Assembly (NCBI RefSeq): GCF_000827125.1
Contig: NZ_CP010311.1
Span: forward strand, 434,001-498,000
Direction of reading: 5' to 3'
DNA length: 64,000 bases
Source of the DNA: Geoalkalibacter subterraneus
GTDB lineage: Bacteria > Desulfobacterota > Desulfuromonadia > Desulfuromonadales > Geoalkalibacteraceae
Shown here: positions 1 to 9,602 of the stretch, one piece after another
Layout: each line of letters begins with the position of its first letter
How positions within the stretch are numbered: position 1 is the first letter of the stretch
Position numbers and translations under genes: made by a program
Notes under the pieces: generated by a model
What the model was told of the DNA's origin: nothing
Seen by the model: the letters and a program-made list of their open reading frames with translations, nothing else
The model's database searches: none

Positions 1-1
1 G

Positions 2-1117
2 CTGATCGAGGAGAACGAGAAGGATCTGGCGGCGACCCGCGAACGGGACCTGGCTCCGGCCATGGTGGATCGCCTGGTGCTTGACGAGAAGCGCATTCGC
101 GCCATGGCCGACGGCTTGCGCGAAGTGGCGGCGTTGCCTGATCCGGTGGGCGAGGTGACCCGTATGTGGCGGCGCCCCAACGGGCTGCAGGTGGGGCAGG
201 TGCGCATCCCTCTCGGGGTGATCGGCATCATCTACGAGTCGCGCCCCAATGTGACGGCCGACGCTGCGGGCCTGTGTCTTAAAAGCGGCAACGCCGTGGT
301 GCTGCGTGGCGGATCGGAAGCGATTCACTCCAACACGGCGATCGGTGCCGTGTTGCGCAGGGAGCTGGAACGTTACAATTTACCCGCTGCCGCCGTGCAG
401 GTCGTGACGACCACGGAGCGTGCGGCGGTGCTCGAGCTGCTGAAGCTTGAAGAGGAGATCGACCTGATCATCCCGCGCGGCGGCGAGGGGCTGATCCGCT
501 TCGTCTCGGAGAATTCACGCATTCCCGTGATCAAGCACTACAAGGGTGTCTGTCATACCTATGTCGACGCCGATGCCGACTTCGAGATGGCGGAAAAGAT
601 CTGCATCAACGCCAAGGTTCAGCGTCCGGGCGTGTGCAACGCCATGGAAACGCTGCTGATTCACAAGGATATCGCCGAAACCTTCGTACCCCGCATTGCC
701 CAGGCGATGCGCGCCGAGGGCGTGGAAATGCGCGGCTGCCCGATCACCCGCGAGTTCGCCGAGGTGAAAGAGGCGACCGACGAGGACTGGGGGGCGGAGT
801 ATCTCGACCTCATCCTCGCGGTGCGTGTGGTTGAGGATATGGACGAGGCGATGGATCATATCGCCCGCTACGGCTCCCTGCACACCGAGGTGATCGTGAC
901 GCGCGACTACCGCAACAGCCAGCGCTTTCTGCGCGAGGTCAATTCGAGCGTGGTCATGATCAACGCATCTTCGCGCTTTTCCGACGGGAACCAGTTCGGG
1001 CTCGGGGCCGAAATCGGCATTTCCACCACCAAGCTGCATTCCTTCGGCCCCATGGGGCTCGAAGACCTGACCACCCGTAAATTTGTCGTGATGGGTGACG
1101 GGCAGGTGCGCGAATAG
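2..1117 (+). CDS. proA: Gamma-glutamyl phosphate reductase (5' end outside window)
   Basis: Reduces gamma-glutamyl phosphate to glutamate-5-semialdehyde with NADPH, the second step of proline synthesis in the cytoplasm. The frame is open from base 2, and its first residues ([17 protein letters not shown]) match the ProA N-terminal region, so the start codon lies before the window. The aldehyde-dehydrogenase-type active site is visible as [12 protein letters not shown], with the catalytic cysteine, and the segment [19 protein letters not shown] is typical of the family's C-terminus. nadD begins 10 bases after the stop, so the two are probably co-transcribed. Identity is very secure; only the N-terminus is missing. 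Confidence 0.97.
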   Translation: MIEENEKDLAATRERDLAPAMVDRLVLDEKRIRAMADGLREVAALPDPVGEVTRMWRRPNGLQVGQVRIPLGVIGIIYESRPNVTADAAGLCLKSGNAVVLRGGSEAIHSNTAIGAVLRRELERYNLPAAAVQVVTTTERAAVLELLKLEEEIDLIIPRGGEGLIRFVSENSRIPVIKHYKGVCHTYVDADADFEMAEKICINAKVQRPGVCNAMETLLIHKDIAETFVPRIAQAMRAEGVEMRGCPITREFAEVKEATDEDWGAEYLDLILAVRVVEDMDEAMDHIARYGSLHTEVIVTRDYRNSQRFLREVNSSVVMINASSRFSDGNQFGLGAEIGISTTKLHSFGPMGLEDLTTRKFVVMGDGQVRE

Positions 1118-1127
1118 GAGTGGTTCG

Positions 1128-1775
1128 ATGCGTGTCGGGATTCTGGGGGGGACATTCAACCCGATCCATGTGGCGCATCTGCGCATCGCGGAAGAAGTTC
1201 GCGAGGCCTGCGCGCTGGACCAGGTCCTGTTTATTCCGGCAGCCGCCCCGCCGCACAAAAAGGTGAGCGGCCAAACTGCCTTTGATCATCGTCTGGCGAT
1301 GGTGGAGGCCGCCATCGAGGATAACCCCTGGTTTGCCGCCAGCGATCTCGAAAGTCGGCGCAGCGGCAAGAGTTATTCCGTGCACACCCTGGATATTCTG
1401 CGGGCGGAGTACCCTGATAACGAGTATTTTTTTATCATGGGGATGGACTCCTTTCGCGAGATTTCCAGCTGGCGCGAGTACGGCAGGCTGTTCGAGCTCT
1501 GTCACATTGTGGTAACGGCGCGTCCCGGCAGTCAGGGCGGCTCACCGCTTGATCTCCTTCCAGTTGCGGACCGCAATGAGTTCTGCTATGATGGCGCCTT
1601 CCGCGGACTGGTGCATCGCTCCGGTTTTACAATTGTTTTCGTGGAAGAGACATTTCTTGACATTTCATCGACCCGTATCCGGGATTTGTGTCGGGATCAA
1701 CGCTCGGTTCGATACCTGGTTCCACCTGCGGTCGAGCAATACATAAGCCATTTTGCCCTTTACCGGGCCTCGTGA
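1128..1775 (+). CDS. nadD: Nicotinate-nucleotide adenylyltransferase
   Basis: Adenylates nicotinate mononucleotide to deamido-NAD in NAD synthesis. The 215-residue product has the nucleotidyltransferase signature GGTFNPIHVAHL at its N-terminus and the SSTRIRD (SxTxxR) motif near the C-terminus. An in-frame start lies upstream inside proA, but the ATG at 1128 is chosen because MRVGILGGTF is the expected family start and AGGAG sits eight bases before it. The order proA-nadD-rsfS-rlmH is a common arrangement in this bacterial group. The stop codon overlaps a possible GTG start of rsfS. Confidence 0.96.
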   Translation: MRVGILGGTFNPIHVAHLRIAEEVREACALDQVLFIPAAAPPHKKVSGQTAFDHRLAMVEAAIEDNPWFAASDLESRRSGKSYSVHTLDILRAEYPDNEYFFIMGMDSFREISSWREYGRLFELCHIVVTARPGSQGGSPLDLLPVADRNEFCYDGAFRGLVHRSGFTIVFVEETFLDISSTRIRDLCRDQRSVRYLVPPAVEQYISHFALYRAS

Positions 1776-1786
1776 GGATTTTGATT

Positions 1787-2173
1787 TTGCAGTCTGATCA
1801 ACGGGCGCGTCTATGCGCCGCTTATGCCCTGGAAAAAAAAGCTGAGAATCTGCGTTTGCTGGACGTGCGGGGGCTCTCTTCCCTGACCGACTATCTGTTG
1901 ATCGTGTCCGGACGCTCCGACCGCCAGGTTGAAGCCATCGCTGAAAGCATCCGGCTCGGCATGAAGAAAGATCATGAGCTTCTGCCGCTGGCGGTGGAAG
2001 GATTGAAAGAGGGCAACTGGGTTCTGATCGACTACGGCGATGTCATGATTCATGTTTTTCAGCCTCATGTCCGCGATTTCTACGACCTTGAGGGGTTGTG
2101 GCAGGAGGCGCGCGAGGTCGGGCTCGAACCTGAACCGCAGGCGGGAGCGCCCAGGCAGGCCGGGCAGGGGTGA
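1787..2173 (+). CDS. rsfS: Ribosomal silencing factor RsfS (Iojap family)
   Basis: Binds ribosomal protein uL14 on the large subunit and blocks subunit joining under poor nutrition. The core reads KAENLRLLDVRGLSSLTDYL followed by the DYGDVMIHVF segment, both diagnostic of the Iojap/RsfS family. The start is uncertain. TTG at 1787 has a TGAGGA ribosome site eight bases upstream, whereas GTG at 1772 overlaps the nadD stop as GTGA. The C-terminus ends in a short proline/glutamine-rich tail and overlaps the rlmH start by four bases, so translational coupling is likely. Confidence 0.93.
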   Translation: MQSDQRARLCAAYALEKKAENLRLLDVRGLSSLTDYLLIVSGRSDRQVEAIAESIRLGMKKDHELLPLAVEGLKEGNWVLIDYGDVMIHVFQPHVRDFYDLEGLWQEAREVGLEPEPQAGAPRQAGQG

Positions 2174-2646
2174 AGATCCGGCTGCTGTGCGTCGGGCGCC
2201 TGAGCGAGGCGTATCTGCGCGATGGAGCGGATGAGTTTCTCCAGCGCGTGCGGCGCTACCTGCCGACGGATGTCGTCGAGTTGAAGGAAGAGAAAATCGG
2301 CGGGCGCCGCCCCGATATCGCCCGGATTCGCGAGCGGGAAGGGGAGCGGTTGCTGGCAAAGATCTCCGACGGATCTTGCCTGATCGTTCTCGATGAACGG
2401 GGGCGAGGCATGACCTCGCCGCAGCTGGCGGGTTTTCTGGAAGAACACATGGTTCATGCCACGCCGGCGCTCGATTTTGTCATCGGCGGCCCCTATGGAG
2501 TCAGTGACGCCGTCAGGCAGCGTGCAACCCTCGTGCTTTCATTGTCGAAATTGACCTTGACTCATCAGATGGCGCGCCTGTTTCTGCTTGAGCAGCTTTA
2601 TCGCGCCATGACCATTGTGCGCAATGAACCCTACCACAACCGCTGA
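2170..2646 (+). CDS. rlmH: 23S rRNA pseudouridine-1915 N3-methyltransferase
   Basis: SPOUT-family methyltransferase that methylates pseudouridine 1915 of 23S rRNA on the assembled 70S ribosome. It has 158 residues, close to the 155 of the E. coli protein. The family's C-terminal signature is present (LTHQMARLFLLEQLYRA, then NEPYHNR), as is the SAM-binding knot segment FVIGGPYGVSD. The GTG start lies within the rsfS stop region (GTGA), a tight coupling that fits the shared ribosome role of the two proteins. Confidence 0.96.
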   Translation: MKIRLLCVGRLSEAYLRDGADEFLQRVRRYLPTDVVELKEEKIGGRRPDIARIREREGERLLAKISDGSCLIVLDERGRGMTSPQLAGFLEEHMVHATPALDFVIGGPYGVSDAVRQRATLVLSLSKLTLTHQMARLFLLEQLYRAMTIVRNEPYHNR

Positions 2647-2676
2647 GGGGCTTGCCCCGGCAAGGAGTTTTCGTTT

Positions 2677-3030
2677 ATGAGTCCGGAGGAAATGGAGCAG
2701 GCCAGGCAAAACCTGCTCAAAATGCGCCGAGAAATCCTTCGGGAAGTAATGGCGTCGCAGCAGGCCGGCAATGAGCTGGGGCAGGACGGTGTGGGTGATA
2801 TCGGCGATATCTCCTCGAACACTTATACCCGCGATGTTCTGATGAATCTTAGTGAAGCGCAGCGGCAGAAGATACGTGATATCGACGCCGCTCTTGAACG
2901 GATCGAGGAAGGGGAATACGGCGTGTGTCTTCGCTGTGGGGAAGAAATTTCACCTCGCAGACTGGAAGTCCGCCCCTTTTCCCGGTATTGTGTGGAATGT
3001 AAGACCGAAGTCGAAAAATTCGGCGAATAG
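2677..3030 (+). CDS. TraR/DksA-type C4 zinc-finger protein
   Basis: Small (117-residue) member of the DksA/TraR family, whose members bind in the RNA polymerase secondary channel and modulate transcription, often with ppGpp. A helical hairpin region occupies about residues 1-75, with an acidic turn (GDIGDISS) at the tip. The zinc finger has cysteines at 84, 87, 105 and 108 (CLRCG and CVEC). It is shorter than E. coli DksA (151 residues). The ATG is preceded by AAGGAG. It sits 30 bases after rlmH and just before the LapA-LapB gene. Whether it is the main DksA of the cell cannot be told from this window. Confidence 0.85.
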   Translation: MSPEEMEQARQNLLKMRREILREVMASQQAGNELGQDGVGDIGDISSNTYTRDVLMNLSEAQRQKIRDIDAALERIEEGEYGVCLRCGEEISPRRLEVRPFSRYCVECKTEVEKFGE

Positions 3031-3069
3031 AATCCAATCGAATCGGGGCCACTGCCCGGGGAGAGTTCC

Positions 3070-4428
3070 ATGACTCTGATGACCTTCCTGTTGTTGATCA
3101 TCTTTTTCCTGTCTTTTTTCATCTACTTTTCCAATCTTAACCCGCAGACGGTGACCATCTATTACCTTGCCGGCGAGTCTTTTTCCGCGTCGGCCGCCTT
3201 CATCGTCATCGGTGCGCTTCTCATCGGGTTGTTCCTCGGCTCCATGGCCTATGGCTACGGCATGCTCAGCACCCGCATGCGGGACTGGCGCAAGGACCGT
3301 CACTACAAAAAGACGCGCGAGATATCGGCCATGTATCGCGAAGGCGTCGGCCGCCTGCTGTCCGGCGACCTGAAAAAAGCGCGGGTCCTTCTGCAGAAAA
3401 CTCTCGACAAGGATCCCAAGCGGGTCGATACTCAGATCGCCATGGCGACTCTCTGTCTACAGGAAGGTCAGTCAGAAGAGGCGCTCAAGTGGTTGAACCG
3501 TGCACGGGAGCTCGAGCCAAAGAGCCTCGAGGTGCTTTTCAAGCTGGCCGCGACCCTGGAAGAGCTGGGACGCGATGATGAGGCGGAGCAGATTTACAAA
3601 GAAATACTCAATATAGACAAGGACAATCGCAAGGCCATCCGCGGTGTACGCGACCTGGCCATGAAAACGGAGCGCTGGCTCGAGGCCCTCGAATTGCAGA
3701 AGCGCCTTCTCAAGGCAATGCAGGGAAGCCCGCGCATTGCCGACGAGAAGAAGAAGCTGCTCTACATCAAGTACGAGGTGGCCCATCAGCAGCTCGAAGC
3801 CGGCGAGATCGATACCGCCAAGAGCGAGTTCAATGATGTCATCAGCCAGGATCCCGAATTTGTGCCGGCGCGCGTCTCGTTGGGCGATGCCCTTCATCAG
3901 CAGGGCAAAATCGAAGAAGCCGCCCGAATCTGGCAGGACGGCTACCGCCGTCTGCACAAGGGGATTTTCCTGGCCCGCCTTGAAGATCTTTACCTGGAAG
4001 CGGAAGATCCTGCGACCCTGCTTAATTTTTATCGCAACGCCATGAGTCAGGATGCCAACGACGTGATCCTGCGTCTCTATTATGCGAAGCTGTGCCTGCG
4101 TCTGGAAATGGTGGACGAGGCCGGCGAGCAGATCTTTGCCATTGAAAGTTCCGGCAGCGAGCATCCGCTGGTGCATTTTCTGGCCGCAGAAGTTCATCGC
4201 CGCCGCAAGCGCACCGACGAAGCGCTGGAAGAGTACCGCATGGCCATGGGCATGGGGGGGCGCATGGAGGTCTCCTATGAATGTGAAGCCTGCGGTGAAA
4301 TCTTTGGTGAGTGGCTCAGCCGCTGCCGCGAGTGTGGTGCCTGGGGAACCCTGGGACTGAGTGGTCGCAGCGCCCTGGCCAACGTCAAGCCGGTGGAAAT
4401 GCGCGAGATCTATCACGGAGAACAGTAA
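3070..4428 (+). CDS. LapA-LapB fusion: membrane-anchored TPR protein with rubredoxin-type metal site
   Basis: The 452-residue product joins two proteins that are separate in E. coli (LapA/YciS and LapB/YciM), which control lipopolysaccharide synthesis by regulating LpxC turnover. Residues 1-80 hold two hydrophobic segments (about 4-21 and 42-62) with the LapA hallmark [11 protein letters not shown] between them. About residues 95-385 are tetratricopeptide repeats. The C-terminus carries cysteines at 405, 408, 419 and 422 (CEAC and CREC), the rubredoxin-like metal site that packs on the LapB repeats. The function in LPS control is inferred from the family. Confidence 0.88.
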   Translation: MTLMTFLLLIIFFLSFFIYFSNLNPQTVTIYYLAGESFSASAAFIVIGALLIGLFLGSMAYGYGMLSTRMRDWRKDRHYKKTREISAMYREGVGRLLSGDLKKARVLLQKTLDKDPKRVDTQIAMATLCLQEGQSEEALKWLNRARELEPKSLEVLFKLAATLEELGRDDEAEQIYKEILNIDKDNRKAIRGVRDLAMKTERWLEALELQKRLLKAMQGSPRIADEKKKLLYIKYEVAHQQLEAGEIDTAKSEFNDVISQDPEFVPARVSLGDALHQQGKIEEAARIWQDGYRRLHKGIFLARLEDLYLEAEDPATLLNFYRNAMSQDANDVILRLYYAKLCLRLEMVDEAGEQIFAIESSGSEHPLVHFLAAEVHRRRKRTDEALEEYRMAMGMGGRMEVSYECEACGEIFGEWLSRCRECGAWGTLGLSGRSALANVKPVEMREIYHGEQ

Positions 4429-4433
4429 TTCTG

Positions 4434-5984
4434 ATGAAGCTTTCCGCCAAACGGCCTGTGGCCCTGGTAATTCTCGATGGGTGGGGTATCAATCCCGAAT
4501 GTGAGGGGAATGCCGTCTGCCTGGCCGACACGCCGAATCTTGACCGGCTGTTTGAAAAATACCCCCATGCCCGCCTGGGAGCATCCGGAGAAGCTGTCGG
4601 TCTTCCCGACGGGCAGATGGGAAACTCCGAGGTTGGTCATCTCAACATCGGTGCCGGCCGTATTATTTACCAGGAGTTCACCCGCATTACCAAGAGCATC
4701 AAGGATGGAGACTTTTTCTCCAATCCGGTGTTGACCGAGGCGGTCGCCCGCGTCAAAGAAAACGGCGGCACTCTGCATCTGATGGGGTTGCTCTCCGACG
4801 GCGGGGTGCATTCCCATATCGGCCATCTGTACGCGCTGCTCGAGTTGGCCCAGCGCCAGGGGCTTGAAGATGTGTGCGTGCACGCCTTCCTTGACGGCCG
4901 CGATACCCCTCCCCGCAGCGGGGCGGACTACCTGCGGCAGCTTGAAGAAAAGATAGCGGAGCTGGGCGTCGGACGGGTCGCGACTGTGATGGGACGTTAT
5001 TACGCCATGGATCGTGACAACCGCTGGGACCGGGTGGAGCGGGCTTATCGTGCCATGACGGAAGGAATCGGCGAGCAGGTGAGCAGCAGCGCTGAAGCTA
5101 TCCGCCAGGCCTATGCCGCCGATCAGGGTGACGAGTTCGTGGAGCCGCGAGTCGTGGTTCGTGATGGTGCCCCGGTCGGGACTGTTGGGGATGGTGACGG
5201 CATCATTTTTTTCAATTTCCGCAGTGATCGTGCCCGTGAGATCACCCGCGCTTTCACCGAGGCGGAATTCAGAGGATTTGTTCGCAGCACAGAGCCGCAT
5301 TTGGCGACTTACGTCTGCATGACCGAATACGATGCGACATTTGATCTTCCCATAGCTTTCCCGCCGACAAGTTATAAACGGATCCTCGGGGAAGTGGTCT
5401 CTGCCGCCGGCAAGAAGCAGCTACGCATAGCCGAAACCGAAAAGTATGCCCACGTCACTTTCTTTTTCAACGGAGGAAGTGAGGAGCCCTTTTCGGGTGA
5501 GGACCGGGTCCTGATCCCTTCACCCCAGGAAGTTGCGACCTACGACCTGAAGCCTTCCATGAGCGCCGAGAAGGTCACGGATGAAGTGGTGGAGCGTCTT
5601 GAGAGCGGGCAGTATGATCTGGTGGTTCTCAACTTCGCCAATCCTGATATGGTTGGGCATACCGGAATCCTTGAAGCTGCCGTTGAGGCGATGGAAACTG
5701 TTGATCGCTGCGTTGCGCGTGTTGTCGAGGGAGTCTTGGCGCAGGGTGGCGTGCTTCTGATCACAGCGGATCATGGCAACTGCGAACAGATGCGCGATGC
5801 ACAGGGAAAGGCTCACACCGCCCACACCTCCAACCCGGTGCCGGTTATCCTGGTGGGCGATGACTGTGAGGATGTCAGGCTGCGTAACGGTATTCTTGCC
5901 GACCTGGCCCCAACCATTCTTTCATTGATGGGGCTTGATGTCCCCGAAGAGATGGATGGATCCAGCCTGATCGTTTCCCCCTAG
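4434..5984 (+). CDS. gpmI: 2,3-bisphosphoglycerate-independent phosphoglycerate mutase
   Basis: Interconverts 3- and 2-phosphoglycerate in glycolysis and gluconeogenesis, using manganese and a phosphoserine intermediate. The 516-residue length is normal. Visible motifs are ILDGWG near the N-terminus, the catalytic serine in [27 protein letters not shown], and the C-terminal metal site TADHGNCE. The ATG at 4434 is chosen over an upstream in-frame codon inside the preceding gene because [18 protein letters not shown] is the expected start. The gap to the LapA-LapB stop is only five bases, suggesting one transcript. Confidence 0.97.
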   Translation: MKLSAKRPVALVILDGWGINPECEGNAVCLADTPNLDRLFEKYPHARLGASGEAVGLPDGQMGNSEVGHLNIGAGRIIYQEFTRITKSIKDGDFFSNPVLTEAVARVKENGGTLHLMGLLSDGGVHSHIGHLYALLELAQRQGLEDVCVHAFLDGRDTPPRSGADYLRQLEEKIAELGVGRVATVMGRYYAMDRDNRWDRVERAYRAMTEGIGEQVSSSAEAIRQAYAADQGDEFVEPRVVVRDGAPVGTVGDGDGIIFFNFRSDRAREITRAFTEAEFRGFVRSTEPHLATYVCMTEYDATFDLPIAFPPTSYKRILGEVVSAAGKKQLRIAETEKYAHVTFFFNGGSEEPFSGEDRVLIPSPQEVATYDLKPSMSAEKVTDEVVERLESGQYDLVVLNFANPDMVGHTGILEAAVEAMETVDRCVARVVEGVLAQGGVLLITADHGNCEQMRDAQGKAHTAHTSNPVPVILVGDDCEDVRLRNGILADLAPTILSLMGLDVPEEMDGSSLIVSP

Positions 5985-6041
5985 GGTTGCGATTGGATGC
6001 GTTGTTCAGTCTCTTAGGCTTCTATCCCGGTTTTGCCGTCC

Positions 6042-6806
6042 ATGTCTCTACTCAAGCAGCAGGGCCGTAGCCTGCTTAGGATGTTTCTGCCTCCCTGCTG
6101 CCCTTTGTGCGGACGTTCTCTTCAGGAGGATCAATCACCGCACAGCTTCTGCACGGAATGCCTTTCGAAAATGCCCCCGGTATCATCCCCATGCTGCCCC
6201 CGCTGTGCCCTGCCGTTTGCCCGCTCCGGTGGTCCTGACCATCTCTGTGAGGACTGTACCCGCAAAAGCCCGTCCTACGAGTGGGCCGCTGCTGCGGGCT
6301 GCTTTGACTCCTCTCTGCGTGAAGCGATCCATGCGTTCAAGTTCAGCCAGCGTCTCGATCTTGATCGCCCCCTTTCCAACCTGATTATCCAGCGTCTTGG
6401 AGATCGCCTCGCTTCGTTTCGAGCGGACCTGCTGATACCCGTGCCCTTGTATCCCGCGCGACTGCGCCAGCGCACCTTCAATCCTCCCCACCTTTTGGCA
6501 CAGCGGTTGTCGCGTTTCACTAAATCTCCAGTCTCCCCCGGTGCTCTTCGGCAGATACGCCCGCATGCCAGTCAGCGGGAGTTGTCACGCGAGCGGCGCC
6601 TTCTCAATCCGATTGGATCCTATGAAGTCGCGCTGCCGGTGGAAGGCCGGCGCGTACTGCTGGTTGATGACGTGATCACCACGGGATCTACCGTCAATGA
6701 ATGCGCAAAGGTTCTGCGTTCGTCGGGTGCTGCTTCTGTCGCGATCGTCGCCGCCGGACGTGCTCCGCGCCATTCTGAAGGCGGCTCTTATTTTCGTGAA
6801 AAATGA
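6042..6806 (+). CDS. ComF family phosphoribosyltransferase-like protein
   Basis: Member of the ComF/GntX family, needed for DNA uptake in naturally competent bacteria. Its biochemical role is unresolved. The N-terminus has a zinc-ribbon-like set of cysteines (CCPLCGRS, CTEC, CCPRC, CEDC), and the C-terminus has the phosphoribosyl-pyrophosphate loop LLVDDVITTGSTV. The ATG at 6042 is preferred to an in-frame TTG nine bases earlier. It is 57 bases after gpmI. A short GC hairpin follows the stop, but no clear terminator. Whether this organism is competent cannot be said from the window. Confidence 0.88.
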   Translation: MSLLKQQGRSLLRMFLPPCCPLCGRSLQEDQSPHSFCTECLSKMPPVSSPCCPRCALPFARSGGPDHLCEDCTRKSPSYEWAAAAGCFDSSLREAIHAFKFSQRLDLDRPLSNLIIQRLGDRLASFRADLLIPVPLYPARLRQRTFNPPHLLAQRLSRFTKSPVSPGALRQIRPHASQRELSRERRLLNPIGSYEVALPVEGRRVLLVDDVITTGSTVNECAKVLRSSGAASVAIVAAGRAPRHSEGGSYFREK

Positions 6807-6824
6807 CCAGGGCCGCAAGCTGCG

Positions 6825-6853
6825 GTGACATTTTTGCGTCAAACTGTCATAAT
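6825..6853 (+). promoter_or_regulatory. Candidate sigma-70 promoter for the PAS histidine kinase
   Basis: GTGACA, a 17-base spacer and CATAAT lie about 45 bases before the kinase ATG. Each hexamer differs from consensus at one or two positions. Confidence 0.4.
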
Positions 6854-6895
6854 GAACCGATTCTGTAAGACAATTTTTCGCAACAGGACAGCTCA

Positions 6896-8398
6896 ATGAA
6901 AGACAAACCCTTAGATCCTCCTTCTCAGTTTCTCGCGGCACTTTCCACGAGGGGGCTTCTCAATCACCTTCCGCAGGGTGTTTTCCTGGTGGACCATTCC
7001 CAGACGATTGTCTACTGGAACCCTGCCGCGGCTCAAATCACTGGGTTTTCCGCCGAAGAAGCAGTGGGCAGGCACTGCTCGTTTCTCTCCGGTATCCCGT
7101 GCGGGCGCAACTGCGGACTCTATGATCCGCAGACCCCTAAGCCTATCAGTGGAGTGCGGTGCACCATTCGAGGGAGAAACGGTCAGCGCATCGATCTGTC
7201 CAAAAGCGTTGATTTTCTCTACGACGATAAGGGCGAGATTCTGGGAGGTGTGGAATCTTTTGTCGATATCTCCCCCATGAAAGGGCTTGAAAGACGCCTG
7301 CGGCGTCATGCCCTCGACTGTGAACAGGAGGTGCGCCGCCGCACTGCTCAGCTCGAGGAGGAGCGCTCCCAACTGCGGGCCATGCTTGATGCCATGAGCG
7401 ATTTCGCCTATATCGTCTCCAATGGATTCCGTGTTGAATACATGAATCGCGCAATGATTGACGCCTTTGGCAATTGTGTCGGCTCTTGCTGCTACGAAGC
7501 TTTTTTCCAACGTGAAACGCCTTGCGTCGATTGCCCCATCGAGGAAGTACGGGAAGGGCGCACAGTGCATCGCGAATGCACTTTCCCCTCCTTGAGTCGT
7601 ACCTATGAGGGGATCGATACGCCGGTTCACGGCAGCAGCGGTGTGCTGGGCAAGCTGGCCGTTTTTCGCGACATCACGGTGAGAAAAGAAGCAGCGGAGC
7701 GGTTGATCGAAGCCAACCGTGAACTCGATGCCTTTGTCTATACAGTATCCCACGACCTGCGTGCTCCGATGACCCCGATTATCGGTTACGCTGAATACCT
7801 GCAACAGAACTATGCCCAGGTTCTGGATGAGAATGCCATGAAGGCGTTGAGAGATATTGAGATGCAGGGACATCGCATGATGGCCCTGATGGAGGATCTG
7901 CTGATCCTTTCCCGTGTCGGTCGGCTCGAGGCGCCGCGCAGGCAGAGCGATACGATCAAGGTCGTCGAGCAGGTCCTCAGCGATCTGCGCTCAGCCCTGA
8001 CGGAGAAACAGGTGGCTGTTCATATCGGCGATCTCCCTAATTTAAGGATTCCCGATACCCTGCTGAGCGAAATTTTCTCCAACCTGATCGGCAATGCAGT
8101 CCGCTATGCAGGTGTTGAGGGCAAATCCATTGAGGTTGGCGGAACGGTACAGGGGAGCCGCAAACAGATCTTTGTTCGTGATCACGGTGTCGGCATTCCG
8201 CCCGAGGAGCGAGGACGCCTGTTCGATCCATTTTTCCGTGGCGAGAATGCGCGTGAAATTCCGGGGACAGGGATCGGTCTGGCGATCGTCCGTAAAATTG
8301 TACGTTTGCACGGCGGCAGGATCTGGGTGGAAGCGACTGAGGGGGGGGGAGCGACCTTTCGGCTTGAGTTCGACGAGACGACAGAACTCTCTTTTTGA
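6896..8398 (+). CDS. PAS-PAS sensor histidine kinase, cytoplasmic
   Basis: A 500-residue sensor kinase with no membrane segment. The first PAS domain (about 15-125) contains the cysteine pair CGRNCG. A short coiled coil (ERRLRRHALDCEQEVRRRTA) leads to a second PAS domain (about 155-265) with CCYEAFF and PCVDCP. The HisKA domain has the phospho-acceptor histidine in SHDLRAPMTPIIGY, near residue 285, and the ATPase domain has RDHGVGIPPEERGRLFDPFF and GTGIGLAI. The cysteine sets recur in PAS domains of Geobacter relatives and could bind metal or sense redox state, but that is inference. No response regulator is adjacent, only the CheV-type gene downstream. Confidence 0.9.
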   Translation: MKDKPLDPPSQFLAALSTRGLLNHLPQGVFLVDHSQTIVYWNPAAAQITGFSAEEAVGRHCSFLSGIPCGRNCGLYDPQTPKPISGVRCTIRGRNGQRIDLSKSVDFLYDDKGEILGGVESFVDISPMKGLERRLRRHALDCEQEVRRRTAQLEEERSQLRAMLDAMSDFAYIVSNGFRVEYMNRAMIDAFGNCVGSCCYEAFFQRETPCVDCPIEEVREGRTVHRECTFPSLSRTYEGIDTPVHGSSGVLGKLAVFRDITVRKEAAERLIEANRELDAFVYTVSHDLRAPMTPIIGYAEYLQQNYAQVLDENAMKALRDIEMQGHRMMALMEDLLILSRVGRLEAPRRQSDTIKVVEQVLSDLRSALTEKQVAVHIGDLPNLRIPDTLLSEIFSNLIGNAVRYAGVEGKSIEVGGTVQGSRKQIFVRDHGVGIPPEERGRLFDPFFRGENAREIPGTGIGLAIVRKIVRLHGGRIWVEATEGGGATFRLEFDETTELSF

Positions 8399-8425
8399 TG
8401 TCCAAAGATGTTTTCAGGGGAACAG

Positions 8426-8458
8426 AATTTTGGGATTTACAAAATTTTATTTTTTTTA
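8426..8458 (+). terminator. Rho-independent terminator after the PAS kinase
   Basis: A 7-base stem (AATTTTG/CAAAATT) is followed by a run of T residues. The stem is AT-rich and weak. The region to 8535 also holds the AT-rich leader of the next gene. Confidence 0.5.
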
Positions 8459-8535
8459 TAAACTTAGGTTAATTATTTGGATCCCAGTACAGCCCCGACA
8501 AAAACAGACCTGTGACAAAACCGGAAGGTGAGGTT

Positions 8536-9483
8536 ATGGCGGCCACTGAAAAGCATGAAATTCTGCTCGAGAGCGGAACCAACGAAGTTGAAATTATTGA
8601 ATTCTATCTGGGTTCGCAATCCTTCGGCATCAATGTGCATAAATTACGGGAGATCGTGCCCTATGATCCTGATGCCGTAACCCGTGTGCCGGAAAGCATC
8701 CCCTCCATGATCGGCATGCTGCTGCTGCGCGGGCAGACGGTGCCGCTGATCGATCTGCGCGAGCATCTGCGCAAACGGCAGGGCGAGCTGGATCCGGATA
8801 CCCGCAAGGTGGTTCTGGTCTGTGAGTTCAACCGGGAAGTCAATTGTTTCCTGGTCGACGGCGTGAACATGATCCATCGCGTCTCCTGGAAAGACATGCG
8901 TCCCATGGACGAGTTCTTCACGCCCTACCGCCCGCGTTTCACCGGCAGCATCGAGGTGGAGGGTCGTGAAATCATGATTGTGGACCTGGAGCATGTCATC
9001 TCGGAGATTTTTCCGGAGCAGGCCGACATGATGGGGCAGGCTGAAGTGCCGGATGATTTCAAGCGCGACAGCCGCCAGGATGTCAAGCTGATGGTCGCTG
9101 AGGATTCCAACATCATCCGCAATCAGATCGTGACGATCCTTCAGAATTCCGGCTACAAGCAGGTGACCTCTTTTGTCAATGGAGAAGAGTGTTATAACGC
9201 ACTTCTTGCACTGCGGGATGAGATGCGCAACACGGGAGTGGATCTGAGTGACCGGCTCAATCTGCTGGTGTCCGATATCGAGATGCCGAGCATGGACGGC
9301 TTGACCCTGTGCCGCAAGGTCAAGACCGAGCTGGGAATGAAAAATCTGCCGGTCATCATGTTTTCCTCCCTGATCAACGAGCAGCTGGCTTACAAGTGCA
9401 AGGAGGTCGGTGCCGATTCCCACATCAGCAAGCCGCAGATCAATGAGCTGGTTAAGCTGGTCGACGGCTTCTGTATCAAATGA
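8536..9483 (+). CDS. cheV: CheV-type chemotaxis coupling protein (CheW-REC)
   Basis: Couples chemoreceptors to the CheA kinase and can be tuned by phosphorylation. The CheW domain is at about residues 15-165 (EIIEFYLGSQSFGINVHKLR) and a receiver domain at about 180-315, with the phospho-acceptor aspartate in LLVSDIEMPSMDG and a conserved KPQ lysine near the C-terminus. The ATG at 8536 is preferred to an upstream GTG because GGTGAGG lies just before it. No other chemotaxis gene is in the window, so the partner CheA is unknown. A strong terminator follows. Confidence 0.92.
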   Translation: MAATEKHEILLESGTNEVEIIEFYLGSQSFGINVHKLREIVPYDPDAVTRVPESIPSMIGMLLLRGQTVPLIDLREHLRKRQGELDPDTRKVVLVCEFNREVNCFLVDGVNMIHRVSWKDMRPMDEFFTPYRPRFTGSIEVEGREIMIVDLEHVISEIFPEQADMMGQAEVPDDFKRDSRQDVKLMVAEDSNIIRNQIVTILQNSGYKQVTSFVNGEECYNALLALRDEMRNTGVDLSDRLNLLVSDIEMPSMDGLTLCRKVKTELGMKNLPVIMFSSLINEQLAYKCKEVGADSHISKPQINELVKLVDGFCIK

Positions 9484-9535
9484 TCCAGGAGCAGGCATAC
9501 ATCGGTTGAGGCCGCCCGCCTGAAAAAACAATATA

Positions 9536-9584
9536 AAACGACAACGCCCCGCAGCCTGTTTCAGGTCGCGGGGCGTTGTCGTTT
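9536..9584. terminator. Bidirectional rho-independent terminator
   Basis: A perfect 17-base inverted repeat (9536-9552 with 9568-9584) has a GC core (GCCCCGC) and A/T ends on both sides. It lies between the convergent cheV and LutB-type genes and can end transcription of both. Confidence 0.88.
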
Positions 9585-9602
9585 AGAGACTGACGCGGAT
9601 TT

